DNA of 40,973 nucleotides from Buchananella hordeovulneris (GTDB lineage Bacteria; Actinomycetota; Actinomycetes; Actinomycetales; Actinomycetaceae): NCBI GenBank assembly GCA_030529545.1, contig JAUMWR010000020.1, positions 1 to 40,973 of the forward strand, read 5' to 3'. Shown piece by piece: positions 26,818 to 34,758 of this stretch (position 1 is its first letter; each line of letters starts with the position of its first letter). The notes under the pieces were generated by a model. It saw only the letters and a program-made list of their open reading frames with translations, ran no database searches and was not told where the DNA came from. The position numbers and the translations under genes were made by a program.

Positions 26818-29184
26818 TTGGCGAAACATAACCATTCCTCGACTCCCTCTTTGCCCGGTGCTGAGCCGGCGGCGGATGCCGCTTTGGCGTCCGACGTTGC
26901 CGCCGACGCCCCCCTGCACGCGGCCAACGCGCAGGACGCCGCCGACGGGACTGAGGTAATCAGGGACGCGGAGATTGCCCGCGAGCAGGTACGGGTGAGC
27001 GCGGCCTACGCCGCGCTGGACGAGCGCCGGGAGCGCTACCGCTCGGAGCAGGCGCGGGTGCAGGGCGAGGCCGTGGCCGGAACGCCCCAGTCGCTCACCG
27101 AGCGCGACGCGCTGGCCGCCCACTACGGCGACGAGGCGCAGCGCCTCAGCCAAGTAGAGGAGCGCCTGGTCTTTGGCCGCCTGGACATGAACGACGGCGA
27201 GGAGCGCTACGTGGGCCGCATTGGGCTCCACGACGCGGAGGGCAACAAGCTGCTGCTGGACTGGCGCGCCCCGGCGTGCGAGCCGTTCTACCGGGCCACC
27301 GCCGCCCACCCGCTGGGGGTGGCGCGCCGCCGGCACGTGGTGACCCGCCGTCGGCAGGTGATCGACCTGCAGGACGATCTCCTGGACACCTCCGGGGCCG
27401 TGGACCTGACCCAGGTGCGAGGCGAGGGAGCCCTGTTCGGGGCGCTGGCCGCCGCCCGCTCCGGACGCATGAACGACATCGTGGCCACGATCCAGGCCGA
27501 GCAGGACGTGGTGGTGCGCGCCCCGCTGGACGGGGTGACCGTGGTGCAGGGCGGGCCCGGCACGGGCAAGACCGCCGTGGCGCTCCACCGCGCCGCCTAC
27601 CTGCTGCACACGCACCGCGAGCGCCTGGCGCGCTCGGGCGTGCTGGTGGTGGGCCCCTCGCGCACCTTCCTACGCTACATCGAGCACGTCCTGCCCTCTC
27701 TAGGCGAGTCCGGTGTGGTTTCCACGACCATGGGGGACCTCCTGCCCGGCTACCGGGTGGGCGGGCGCGACTCGCGCCGCGCGGCGGAGATCAAGGGCCG
27801 CGCCGTGTGGCAGAAGGTGTTGGAGCGGATCGTCTCCGCCAAGCAGCGCATTCCGGCGCGCCAGAAGCTGCGCGTGAGCGGCCTGACCATTGACCTGGAG
27901 CCGGGCGACGTGCGCTCGGCCATTACGCGCGCACGCCGCACCGGCTTCCCGCACAACGAGGCCCGCGTCAAGTTCGTGGAGTGCATGCTCGACTCCCTCT
28001 CCGCGCGCCTGGCGGTGGCCTACCGACGCAGCGCAGACGCGGAGGTGGAGGACTGGATGCGAGAGGACTTGCGCCAGGACCGCGACGTGCGCATCGCCCT
28101 GAACAAGTGCTGGATGCCCATCGACATCCAGTCCCTGCTGGGCCAGATCTTCTACCACCCCCACTACCTGGACACCTACGCCCCGGAGCTCACCGAGGAT
28201 GAGAAGGCGCTGGTGTGGCGACCGCTGGGCTCCCCGCTGACCGAGGCGGACATCCCATTGTTGGACGAGCTGGCGGAGCTGGTGGGAGACACCGCCCTGG
28301 AGCGCACCCAGCGCGCCGAGGAGGCTCGGCGCGCTGCCGAGGTTGCCGCTGCCCAGGCCGCGCTGGAAACGGCGGGCTTGGAGAACGGCATCGTGAGCGC
28401 CGCTATGCTGGCCGAGCGCTTTGCCGAGACCGGGCCGGAGATGACCCTGGCGGAGCGCGCCGGCCGCGACCGCGCCTGGACCTACGGGCACGTGATCGTG
28501 GACGAGGCCCAGGAGCTCAGCCCGATGGCGTGGCGCGCCATCCTGCGCCGCTGCCCGGCCCACTCGCTGACCGTGGTGGGCGACCTGGCCCAGTGCGCCT
28601 CCGCCGCCCCCGCGTCCTCTTGGCAGGGCGCGCTCGGTAAGAAGCTGGCCGCCCAGGTCAGCGAGTACGCGCTCACCGTCTCCTACCGCACCCCTTCCCG
28701 CATCATCGACGCGGCCACCGAGAGTCTGGAGGTGCTGGGCAGCCCCGCCGGGTACCCGCTCACGGCCGCACGCGACCTGACTGACTCCCTGTTGTTTGCC
28801 CAGGACGTGGCGCTGGACGATTTGGAGTCCCTGGTGCGCGGCGAGCTTGCTTGGCTGGACGAGCACAAGGGGGCCTTAGCGGGCACGCTCGCCGTGATCG
28901 CCCCTCCCAACCAGGTGGCGCAGGTGCGCGCAGCCCTGCAGGTTCACCTGGGGCAGGCCAGCCACGAGCTGGACCTGCTCAACCGCGTGGTGGCGCTGGG
29001 CCCGCTGGCCTCCAAGGGGCTGGAGTTCGACTCCGTAGTGGTGTGGGAGCCGATGTCCATGTCCGCTCACCCGGCCGACCTGTACGTAGCAATGACCCGC
29101 CCCACCACCAGGCTGCTGCTGGCCAGCCAGGGCGCGCTGCCCGCCTGGCTGCGGGAGATGGTGGGACGCCTCAGCTCCCGGTAG
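26818..29184 (+). CDS. helD: HelD-family RNA polymerase-associated helicase-like ATPase
   Basis: SF1 (UvrD/Rep-like) ATPase that pulls stalled or inactive RNA polymerase off DNA; some actinobacterial members protect against rifamycins. The protein is 788 residues. The N-terminal coiled-coil arm (~45-125, REQVRVSAAYAALDERRERY) enters the polymerase, followed by YVGRIGLHD and LLLDWRAPACEPFY, a HelD hallmark. Walker A GGPGTGKT is at 245-252, Walker B VIVDEAQELSP and VVGDLAQ later, and SKGLEFDSVVV with YVAMTRPT near the end. The start is TTG 26818 with GAAAGGAACG ten bases before it; no ATG or GTG precedes the conserved part. The first ~45 residues are Ala/Asp-rich and variable. Resistance function is inference only. 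Confidence 0.9.
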   Translation: MAKHNHSSTPSLPGAEPAADAALASDVAADAPLHAANAQDAADGTEVIRDAEIAREQVRVSAAYAALDERRERYRSEQARVQGEAVAGTPQSLTERDALAAHYGDEAQRLSQVEERLVFGRLDMNDGEERYVGRIGLHDAEGNKLLLDWRAPACEPFYRATAAHPLGVARRRHVVTRRRQVIDLQDDLLDTSGAVDLTQVRGEGALFGALAAARSGRMNDIVATIQAEQDVVVRAPLDGVTVVQGGPGTGKTAVALHRAAYLLHTHRERLARSGVLVVGPSRTFLRYIEHVLPSLGESGVVSTTMGDLLPGYRVGGRDSRRAAEIKGRAVWQKVLERIVSAKQRIPARQKLRVSGLTIDLEPGDVRSAITRARRTGFPHNEARVKFVECMLDSLSARLAVAYRRSADAEVEDWMREDLRQDRDVRIALNKCWMPIDIQSLLGQIFYHPHYLDTYAPELTEDEKALVWRPLGSPLTEADIPLLDELAELVGDTALERTQRAEEARRAAEVAAAQAALETAGLENGIVSAAMLAERFAETGPEMTLAERAGRDRAWTYGHVIVDEAQELSPMAWRAILRRCPAHSLTVVGDLAQCASAAPASSWQGALGKKLAAQVSEYALTVSYRTPSRIIDAATESLEVLGSPAGYPLTAARDLTDSLLFAQDVALDDLESLVRGELAWLDEHKGALAGTLAVIAPPNQVAQVRAALQVHLGQASHELDLLNRVVALGPLASKGLEFDSVVVWEPMSMSAHPADLYVAMTRPTTRLLLASQGALPAWLREMVGRLSSR

Positions 29185-29355
29185 GCCCAGCGCGGCTCGG
29201 CCGGGCGCCGCCAGGAGCGGGAAGCGCGGATCGGGGACTCGGGCGCTGAGATCCCCGCCACCCCTGTGGGCCCGGGGTCAGGTGTGTTCAACGCCAAGCG
29301 CCCAAGTAGTGGTTGGAGCGGCTCTCGGCAATTGATTGCAGGCAGAATTACCCCC

Positions 29356-30561
29356 ATGAGTCGCATTCTGTTGTTGGAAAATCCCCACGCCGTTGCCGAT
29401 GAGGTCTTTACCGCCTACGGCCACGAGGTTGTGCGCTACAAGGGTGCCCTGGACGAGGACGAGCTGATCGAGGCCCTGGAGGACATCGACGTGCTGGGCC
29501 TGCGTTCCAAGACCATGGTCACCGAGCGCGTGCTGCGCGCCCGCCCGGGCCTGCAGGCCATGGGCGCCTTCTGCATCGGCACCAACCAGATTAACCTGAC
29601 CACCGCCGCGAGCATGGGTATCCCCGTGTTCAACGCCCCCTACTCCAACACCCGCTCCGTGGTGGAGCTGGCGCTGGCGGAGATCATCTCCCTGACCCGC
29701 CGCCTGACCCCCCTAAACGACGCGCTGCACGCGGGCGTGTGGGACAAGACCGCCGACGGCGCCCACGAGGTGCGCGGCCGCACGCTCGGCATTGTGGGCT
29801 ACGGCAACATCGGTGCCCAGCTTGGCATCCTGGCCGAGGCGATCGGCATGAAGGTCATCTACTTCGACGTGGTGGAGAAGCTGGCCCTGGGCAACGCCCG
29901 CCCGATGCCGACCATGGACGACCTGTTGGCGGAGGCCGACATCGTCTCCGTGCACATCTCCGGCTCCGCCGGTACCGAGGCCATTTTTGGCGACCGCGAG
30001 TTCGCGGCCATGAAGGACGGCGCCATCTTCATCAACCTGTCTCGGGGCCACTTTGTGGACTACGACGCTCTGCACCGCGCCCTGGATAACGGCAAGCTCT
30101 CCGGTGCGGCAGCCGACGTTTACCCCGAGGAGCCCAAGAAGAACGGCGACCCGTTTGAGTTCCCGCTGCGCGGCTACGACAACGTCATCCTGACCCCCCA
30201 CATCGGTGGTTCCACCGAGGAGGCGCAGCACGACATCGGTCGTTTCGTGGCCAGCAAGCTGACCGACTACCTGCGCAGTGCCTCGACCGACATGTGTGTG
30301 AATCTGCCGCAGCTCACCCTGCCGATGGGCCGCCCGGGCCGCCACCGCGTGGCCTACGTGCACCGCAACACCCCCGGTGTGCTGGCGCTCATCAACCAGG
30401 CTTTCGCCGAGGCCGGCGCCAACATCGAGGGTCAGATCCTGGGCACGCTGGGCGAGATCGGTTACGTGATCACCGACATCGCCTCCGAGCTCCCGGTGGA
30501 GGCCATTGCCGCCCTGAAGGAGATGGAGCAGACCCTGCGCCTGCGAGTGGTTGCCATCTGA
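29356..30561 (+). CDS. serA: D-3-phosphoglycerate dehydrogenase SerA
   Basis: First step of serine synthesis: oxidises 3-phosphoglycerate to phosphohydroxypyruvate with NAD. The protein is 401 residues, the short form with one regulatory domain. The substrate domain has NTRSVVELALAEI; the NAD fold has GIVGYGNIG (145-153), the catalytic Arg lies in NLSRG (230) and the acid-base His in TPHIGGST (282). A C-terminal ACT domain (~335-401, HRNTPGVLALINQAF) should sense serine. The frame is open upstream to 29266, but MSRILLLENP at ATG 29356 is the natural start. No ribosome site is seen, so a leaderless mRNA is possible (CAGAAT lies 6 bases before ATG). The 171 bases after helD hold nothing else I recognise. 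Confidence 0.93.
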   Translation: MSRILLLENPHAVADEVFTAYGHEVVRYKGALDEDELIEALEDIDVLGLRSKTMVTERVLRARPGLQAMGAFCIGTNQINLTTAASMGIPVFNAPYSNTRSVVELALAEIISLTRRLTPLNDALHAGVWDKTADGAHEVRGRTLGIVGYGNIGAQLGILAEAIGMKVIYFDVVEKLALGNARPMPTMDDLLAEADIVSVHISGSAGTEAIFGDREFAAMKDGAIFINLSRGHFVDYDALHRALDNGKLSGAAADVYPEEPKKNGDPFEFPLRGYDNVILTPHIGGSTEEAQHDIGRFVASKLTDYLRSASTDMCVNLPQLTLPMGRPGRHRVAYVHRNTPGVLALINQAFAEAGANIEGQILGTLGEIGYVITDIASELPVEAIAALKEMEQTLRLRVVAI

Positions 30562-30603
30562 GCCATGTCATTTTGACCGGGTGTTAAGCGACTCCCCGGT
30601 GGT

Positions 30604-30638
30604 GCCGGCCTGCTGCGTGCAGGCCGGCGCTGCTTTTT
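30604..30638 (+). terminator. serA terminator
   Basis: GCCGGCCTGC (30604-30613) and GCAGGCCGGC (30619-30628) form a perfect 10-bp stem with a 5-base loop. GCTGC and five T (30634-30638) follow. It is a classic intrinsic terminator placed 42 bases after the serA stop. Confidence 0.93.
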
Positions 30639-30721
30639 GCGCTGCACCGCAGCCCACCGGCGGCGCGGCGGAGGTGAATCACACGCCTACTGGGCCCAAG
30701 AGAGACTATTCACCCCGAAAG

Positions 30722-30751
30722 CTACGCCAGCGTAGGTTACGCTTGCGTAGC
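30722..30751. promoter_or_regulatory. two adjacent palindromic operators before the acyl-CoA synthetase operon
   Basis: CTACGC-CA-GCGTAG (30722-30735) and TACGC-TT-GCGTA (30738-30749) are near-identical palindromes with 2-base centres, 15 bases apart centre to centre. CAATAT at 30751-30756 directly after them could be the -10, so binding would block the promoter. The arrangement fits a TetR-type repressor acting as two dimers; which one is unknown. Confidence 0.65.
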
Positions 30752-30780
30752 AATATTTCTTCGGGAGAAAACGAAGCGCC

Positions 30781-32631
30781 ATGACTATCACCTCCTCCAC
30801 GTGGCAGCACTACGCGCCGGGCGTGCCCACCACGGTCGAGATTCCGAACGTTGACGTCTTTTCCCTCCTTGAAAAGGGGGTGAAGCGGGCCGGGGACTCG
30901 GTGGCTACCGACTTCCTGGGGGCCACGCTCACCTATCGTCAGCTTCACCACCGCGTGCTTAGCGCCGCAGAGGTGCTGCGCCGCATGGGCATCGGCAAGG
31001 GCACCGTGGTGGCCGTGATCGCGCCGAACTGCCCGCAGCACGTCGTGGTCTTCTACGCGCTGGCCCGCCTAGGCGCGGTGATTGCGGAGCACAACCCGCT
31101 CGCCCCCACGGAAGAGCTCGAGGCGCAGATCAAGAACCACGGCGCCCAGATCGTCATTGCCTGGGAGCCGGTTGTGGCGCGCCTGGCTGCGGAGCACCCG
31201 GCGGGTGTGGGCCGCACCTACGTGTCAATCGACCTGACCGCGTCCATGCCCAAGCGCATCCGATTTGCCCTCAGCCTGCCGCTGAAGGCGGCCAAGCAGA
31301 AGCGCGCCGAGATGCGCGCCGAGGTCCCGGTGGGCACCCTACCCTTCGACGAGATGGTGGAGAGCAGCCTGCCGCTGGTGGATTCCCACCCGCGCCCGCC
31401 CCACGAGGATCTGGCGGTTCTCCTCCACACGGGCGGCACCACGGGTACCCCGAAGGCCGTGATGCTCACCCACCGCAACCTCGTTGCTAACGCCACGCAG
31501 GGCGCTGCTTGGTTGCCGGGCATCAAAGAACCCGGCGAGGTGTTCTTCTCCGTCCTGCCGTTCTTCCACGCTTTCGGGCTCACCCTTAGCCTCACCTACG
31601 GCATCTCCGCCGGGGCCACCCTGCTGATCCTGCCCCGGTTCGACGTCGAGCTGACGTTTGCTGCCAACAAGCGCCGCCCGATCACCTTCCTGCCGGCTGT
31701 CCCGCCCATCCTGGACCGCCTGGAGCTGGCCTTGCAGGACAAGCCGCAGGACTTCTCCCAGTGCCACACCACCCTGGTGGGAGCGATGAGTCTGCCCAAG
31801 GAGGTGGCCGACCGCTGGGAGAAGGTCACCGGGCACGAGGTGATCGAGGGCTACGGCATGACCGAGTGCTCCCCCGTCATCCTGGGCAACCCGGTCAGCG
31901 AGAAGCGCCGCCCTGGCGCGCTGGGCCTGGCCTTCCCCTCCACCGAGGTGCGCATCGTGGACCCGGAGGAGCCCACCCGCGACGTACCGGAGGGGGAAGA
32001 GGGCGAGCTGATCGTGCGCGGCCCGCAGGTGTGCGCCGGCTACCTGAACGAGCCCGAGGAGTCGGCCGAGCTCTTCACCTCGGAGGGCTGGCTGCGCACC
32101 GGTGACATCGTGCGCCTGGACAACGGCTTCGTGGTCATGGCCGACCGCCGCAAGGAGCTCATCATCTCCGGTGGCTTCAACATCTACCCCTCGCAGGTGG
32201 AGAACGCCGTGCGTTCCATGCCCGGCGTGGTAGACGTGGCCGTGGTGGGTATCCCGGCCGGTTCCCTGGGCGAGCACGTCATGGCGGCTCTGGTGCTGGA
32301 GCCAGGCAGCCAGGTGAGCCTAGAGGAGGTGCGCGCTTGGGCGGAGAAGTCCCTCTCCCACTACGCGCTGCCTCGCCAGATCGCGGTCCTGAAGGAGCTG
32401 CCGCGCTCCCAGCTTGGCAAGGTGCTGCGCCGCTCCGTCAAGGAGCAGTTGCTCTCCGCCTCCGCGAAGGCTGCCCAGGCCGCGCAGGCGGCCGGTCAGG
32501 CGGCGTCGCAGGCCGCGCAGGCCGCCTCTCAGGTAGTGGCCACCGCCCAGCAGAAGCTGCGCGAGCGCGCCCACGAGGCCGAGGGCAAGCGCGCAGGTTC
32601 GCGTCCTAACCAGTCCCAAGGAGACAAGTGA
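30781..32631 (+). CDS. fadD: long-chain acyl-CoA synthetase (FadD-like), with Ala/Gln-rich tail
   Basis: Activates a carboxylic acid, probably a long-chain fatty acid, to acyl-AMP and then acyl-CoA. The protein is 616 residues of the ANL superfamily: ATP loop HTGGTTGTPKAVM (216-228), GYGMTECSP, the TGDIVRLDNGFVVMADRRKE hinge region, SGGFNIYPSQVEN and the catalytic Lys in RSQLGKVLRR. After ~555 it adds a tail of ~60 residues of repeated Ala-Ala-Gln/Ser that ends basic (KLRERAHEAEGKRAG), probably a helical or membrane-touching element missing from the next paralogue. ATG 30781 has only a distant GGGAG (13 bases). It forms an operon with the next gene by a 4-base overlap. Confidence 0.88.
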   Translation: MTITSSTWQHYAPGVPTTVEIPNVDVFSLLEKGVKRAGDSVATDFLGATLTYRQLHHRVLSAAEVLRRMGIGKGTVVAVIAPNCPQHVVVFYALARLGAVIAEHNPLAPTEELEAQIKNHGAQIVIAWEPVVARLAAEHPAGVGRTYVSIDLTASMPKRIRFALSLPLKAAKQKRAEMRAEVPVGTLPFDEMVESSLPLVDSHPRPPHEDLAVLLHTGGTTGTPKAVMLTHRNLVANATQGAAWLPGIKEPGEVFFSVLPFFHAFGLTLSLTYGISAGATLLILPRFDVELTFAANKRRPITFLPAVPPILDRLELALQDKPQDFSQCHTTLVGAMSLPKEVADRWEKVTGHEVIEGYGMTECSPVILGNPVSEKRRPGALGLAFPSTEVRIVDPEEPTRDVPEGEEGELIVRGPQVCAGYLNEPEESAELFTSEGWLRTGDIVRLDNGFVVMADRRKELIISGGFNIYPSQVENAVRSMPGVVDVAVVGIPAGSLGEHVMAALVLEPGSQVSLEEVRAWAEKSLSHYALPRQIAVLKELPRSQLGKVLRRSVKEQLLSASAKAAQAAQAAGQAASQAAQAASQVVATAQQKLRERAHEAEGKRAGSRPNQSQGDK

Positions 32632-34313
32632 GCTCTACGCCCGCCGCCACCTACGCCCGTCCCCACTACGCCGGTGGCGTGGCCGCCACCATCCCCACGC
32701 CAACCGGGGATCTGGGTCAGGTATTGGAGGGCGCGGCCAAGTGGTACCCGGAGCGGGTGGCGATTGACTTCCTGGGCGAGACCACCACGTACGCGGAGAT
32801 GACGGCCCAGGTGGCCAAGGCCGCTGAGGTCCTGCGGCGGGCCGGCGTGGGGCACGGCGACGTGGTCGCCGTGTGCCTGCCCAACTGCCCGCAGCACGCC
32901 GTGGTGTTCTACGCGATCACCCGCCTAGGGGCGATCGTGGCCGAGCACAACCCGCTGGCCCCGGCCGCCCAGCTGCGCGCCCAACTGGCCGCGCACGGCG
33001 CCCGCGTGGTCATCGCGTGGGAGAACGCGGCCGACGCCCTGGCCGGTCACGACGACTCCCTCACGCTGTTCACGGTCAACCTGGCCGCCGCCCTGCCGTG
33101 GTCTAAGCAGCTCGGCCTGAAGCTGCCGGTGGCTAAGGCGCGCAAGCTGCGCCGCAAGATGCGCAGCCGCGTGCCCGCCCACGCCCGGTCTTGGGAGCAG
33201 GAGCTGGCCCGCGCCACCGGCCTGGCGCCCAGCCATCCGCGCCCCGCCGTCCAGGACGTGGCAGTCCTGCTGCACACGGGCGGCACCACGGGGACGCCCA
33301 AGGCCGTGATGCTCACCCACTACAACCTGCTGGCCAACGTTTCCCAGGCCTGCCAGTGGGTTCCCCACCTCCACGAGGGCGCCGAGGTATTCCTGACCGT
33401 CTTGCCGTTCTTCCACGCCTTTGGCCTCACCTTCAACCTGCTGTGCGCCGTCAACTTCGCCAGCACGCAGCTCATGTTCCCCACCTTTGACCTGGGGCTG
33501 ATCCTGCCCGCCTTCGCCCGGCGCACCCCCACCTTCTGTGTGGCGGTGCCGGTGGTGTTCGAGCGCCTGCTGCAGGCCGCGCACAAGGCGGGAGTGGACC
33601 TGACAAGCATCCACACCGCGATCTCCGGGGCCATGGCGCTGCCCACGGAGCTGGCCCAGGAGTGGGAGAAGGCCACCGGCGGCATCATCGTAGCCGGTTA
33701 CGGCATGACCGAGACCTCCCCCATCGTGGCGGGCTCTCCCCTGACCGAGGAGCGGCGCCCCGAGGCGCTGGGCCTGCCGTTCGCCGCCACGGACGTGCGC
33801 GTAGTTGACCCGCAGGGCAACGACGTTCCGCCCGGCGAGCCCGGCGAGCTGCTGATCCGCGGCCCCCAGGTATGCAAGGGCTACTGGAAGAACCCGACCG
33901 CCACCGCCGAGCTCATCGACGCAGACGGCTGGCTCCACACCGGGGACATCGTGCGCGACGAGGACGGTTTCCTGGTCATGGCTGACCGCGCCCGGGACCT
34001 GATCCTGGTGGGCGGCTTCAACGTTTACCCCACCGCCGTGGAGGCGGTGCTCTCCCGCGCCCCCGGCGTGCAGGAGGTTGCCGTCGTGGGCGTGCAGTCC
34101 GGCGGCAACGAGGTGGTCGTGGCCGTCGTGGTTCCCAAGGAGGGGCACAGCGTGAGCCTGCGCGCACTGCAGGACTTTGGCGCCAACGAGCTGCCCCGCT
34201 ACAGCCTGCCCCACCGGCTCGAGCTCACCGACTCCATCCCGCGCAACGAGATCGGCAAGGTGCTGCGCCGCCAAGTACGCGAGTTCCTCGCCCAGTTGCC
34301 CAGCAAGAAGTAG
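32628..34313 (+). CDS. second long-chain acyl-CoA synthetase (FadD-like)
   Basis: A 561-residue paralogue of its neighbour with the same landmarks at the same spacing: HTGGTTGTPKAVM at 216-228, GYGMTETSPIVAG, the TGDIVRDEDGFLVMADRARD hinge, VGGFNVYPTAVE and the catalytic Lys in NEIGKVLRR. It ends soon after the catalytic Lys, without the Ala/Gln tail. GTG 32628 overlaps the previous stop (GTGA) and has AAGGAG six bases before it. The pair is a tandem duplication that has diverged. Differences in the acyl-binding pocket suggest different substrates, but chain length cannot be read from sequence. Confidence 0.88.
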   Translation: MSSTPAATYARPHYAGGVAATIPTPTGDLGQVLEGAAKWYPERVAIDFLGETTTYAEMTAQVAKAAEVLRRAGVGHGDVVAVCLPNCPQHAVVFYAITRLGAIVAEHNPLAPAAQLRAQLAAHGARVVIAWENAADALAGHDDSLTLFTVNLAAALPWSKQLGLKLPVAKARKLRRKMRSRVPAHARSWEQELARATGLAPSHPRPAVQDVAVLLHTGGTTGTPKAVMLTHYNLLANVSQACQWVPHLHEGAEVFLTVLPFFHAFGLTFNLLCAVNFASTQLMFPTFDLGLILPAFARRTPTFCVAVPVVFERLLQAAHKAGVDLTSIHTAISGAMALPTELAQEWEKATGGIIVAGYGMTETSPIVAGSPLTEERRPEALGLPFAATDVRVVDPQGNDVPPGEPGELLIRGPQVCKGYWKNPTATAELIDADGWLHTGDIVRDEDGFLVMADRARDLILVGGFNVYPTAVEAVLSRAPGVQEVAVVGVQSGGNEVVVAVVVPKEGHSVSLRALQDFGANELPRYSLPHRLELTDSIPRNEIGKVLRRQVREFLAQLPSKK

Positions 34314-34329
34314 GCCTCCAAGCCGCTGT

Positions 34330-34365
34330 GCCCGCCCCGCTGGCGCCAGCGGGGCGGGCGCTTTT
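34330..34365 (+). terminator. terminator of the acyl-CoA synthetase operon
   Basis: A perfect 30-base palindrome: arms 34330-34344 and 34345-34359 (GCCCGCCCCGCTGGC and its complement). It is followed by GC and TTTT. It lies 16 bases after the stop. Confidence 0.9.
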
Positions 34366-34407
34366 CTGGGGGCGCGGGCGCGCGGGTCCGTGTTTTTACA
34401 TCAGCTC

Positions 34408-34517
34408 GGCGACAAGGACGCAAGCTGGGCTACAAGGACACATGTTGGGCGACAAGAACCCCGGCAACCGCGTCGCCCATGTGGCGTTCTCGTCGCCGAA
34501 GTTGTGTCCTCGTCGCC
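34408..34517. repeat. array of 20-base units in facing orientations
   Basis: Three direct units of exactly 20 bases: GGCGACAAGGACGCAAGCTG (34408-34427), GGCTACAAGGACACATGTTG (34428-34447) and 34448-34467 (starting GGCGACAAGAAC). They face two or three units on the other strand: 34517-34498 (GGCGACGAGGACACAACTTC), 34497-34478 (starting GGCGACGAGAAC) and a partial one at 34477-34458. The halves can pair into a long imperfect stem. There are no spacers and no open frame. The following 34518-34758 shows no gene; it ends in the promoter region of the GH3 gene. Confidence 0.8.
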
Positions 34518-34758
34518 CAGGTAGAAAGCCAAACCATCACCGGGCCCCGACGCCCACGCCATCCTCAACCACCTACCCGGTTACTAAAGAGTTCCAAGTC
34601 AGGTCAGCTCACCCAGAGGCCGGTGGAAGCAGGCGGGCAAGCACTGGCAAAGCCCGCGGCAACACCGACAAAACTTGCAGCAAAACCGCCCTTTCTGTCT
34701 TCCCAATCACACTTCGTTGCCTAGGCTGGTCTAACTGCACAAACCTCAAGGAGGATCC

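Noticed and set aside
34408-34517. CRISPR array
   Set aside because: Units are contiguous without spacers, are degenerate and change orientation; no cas genes are nearby.
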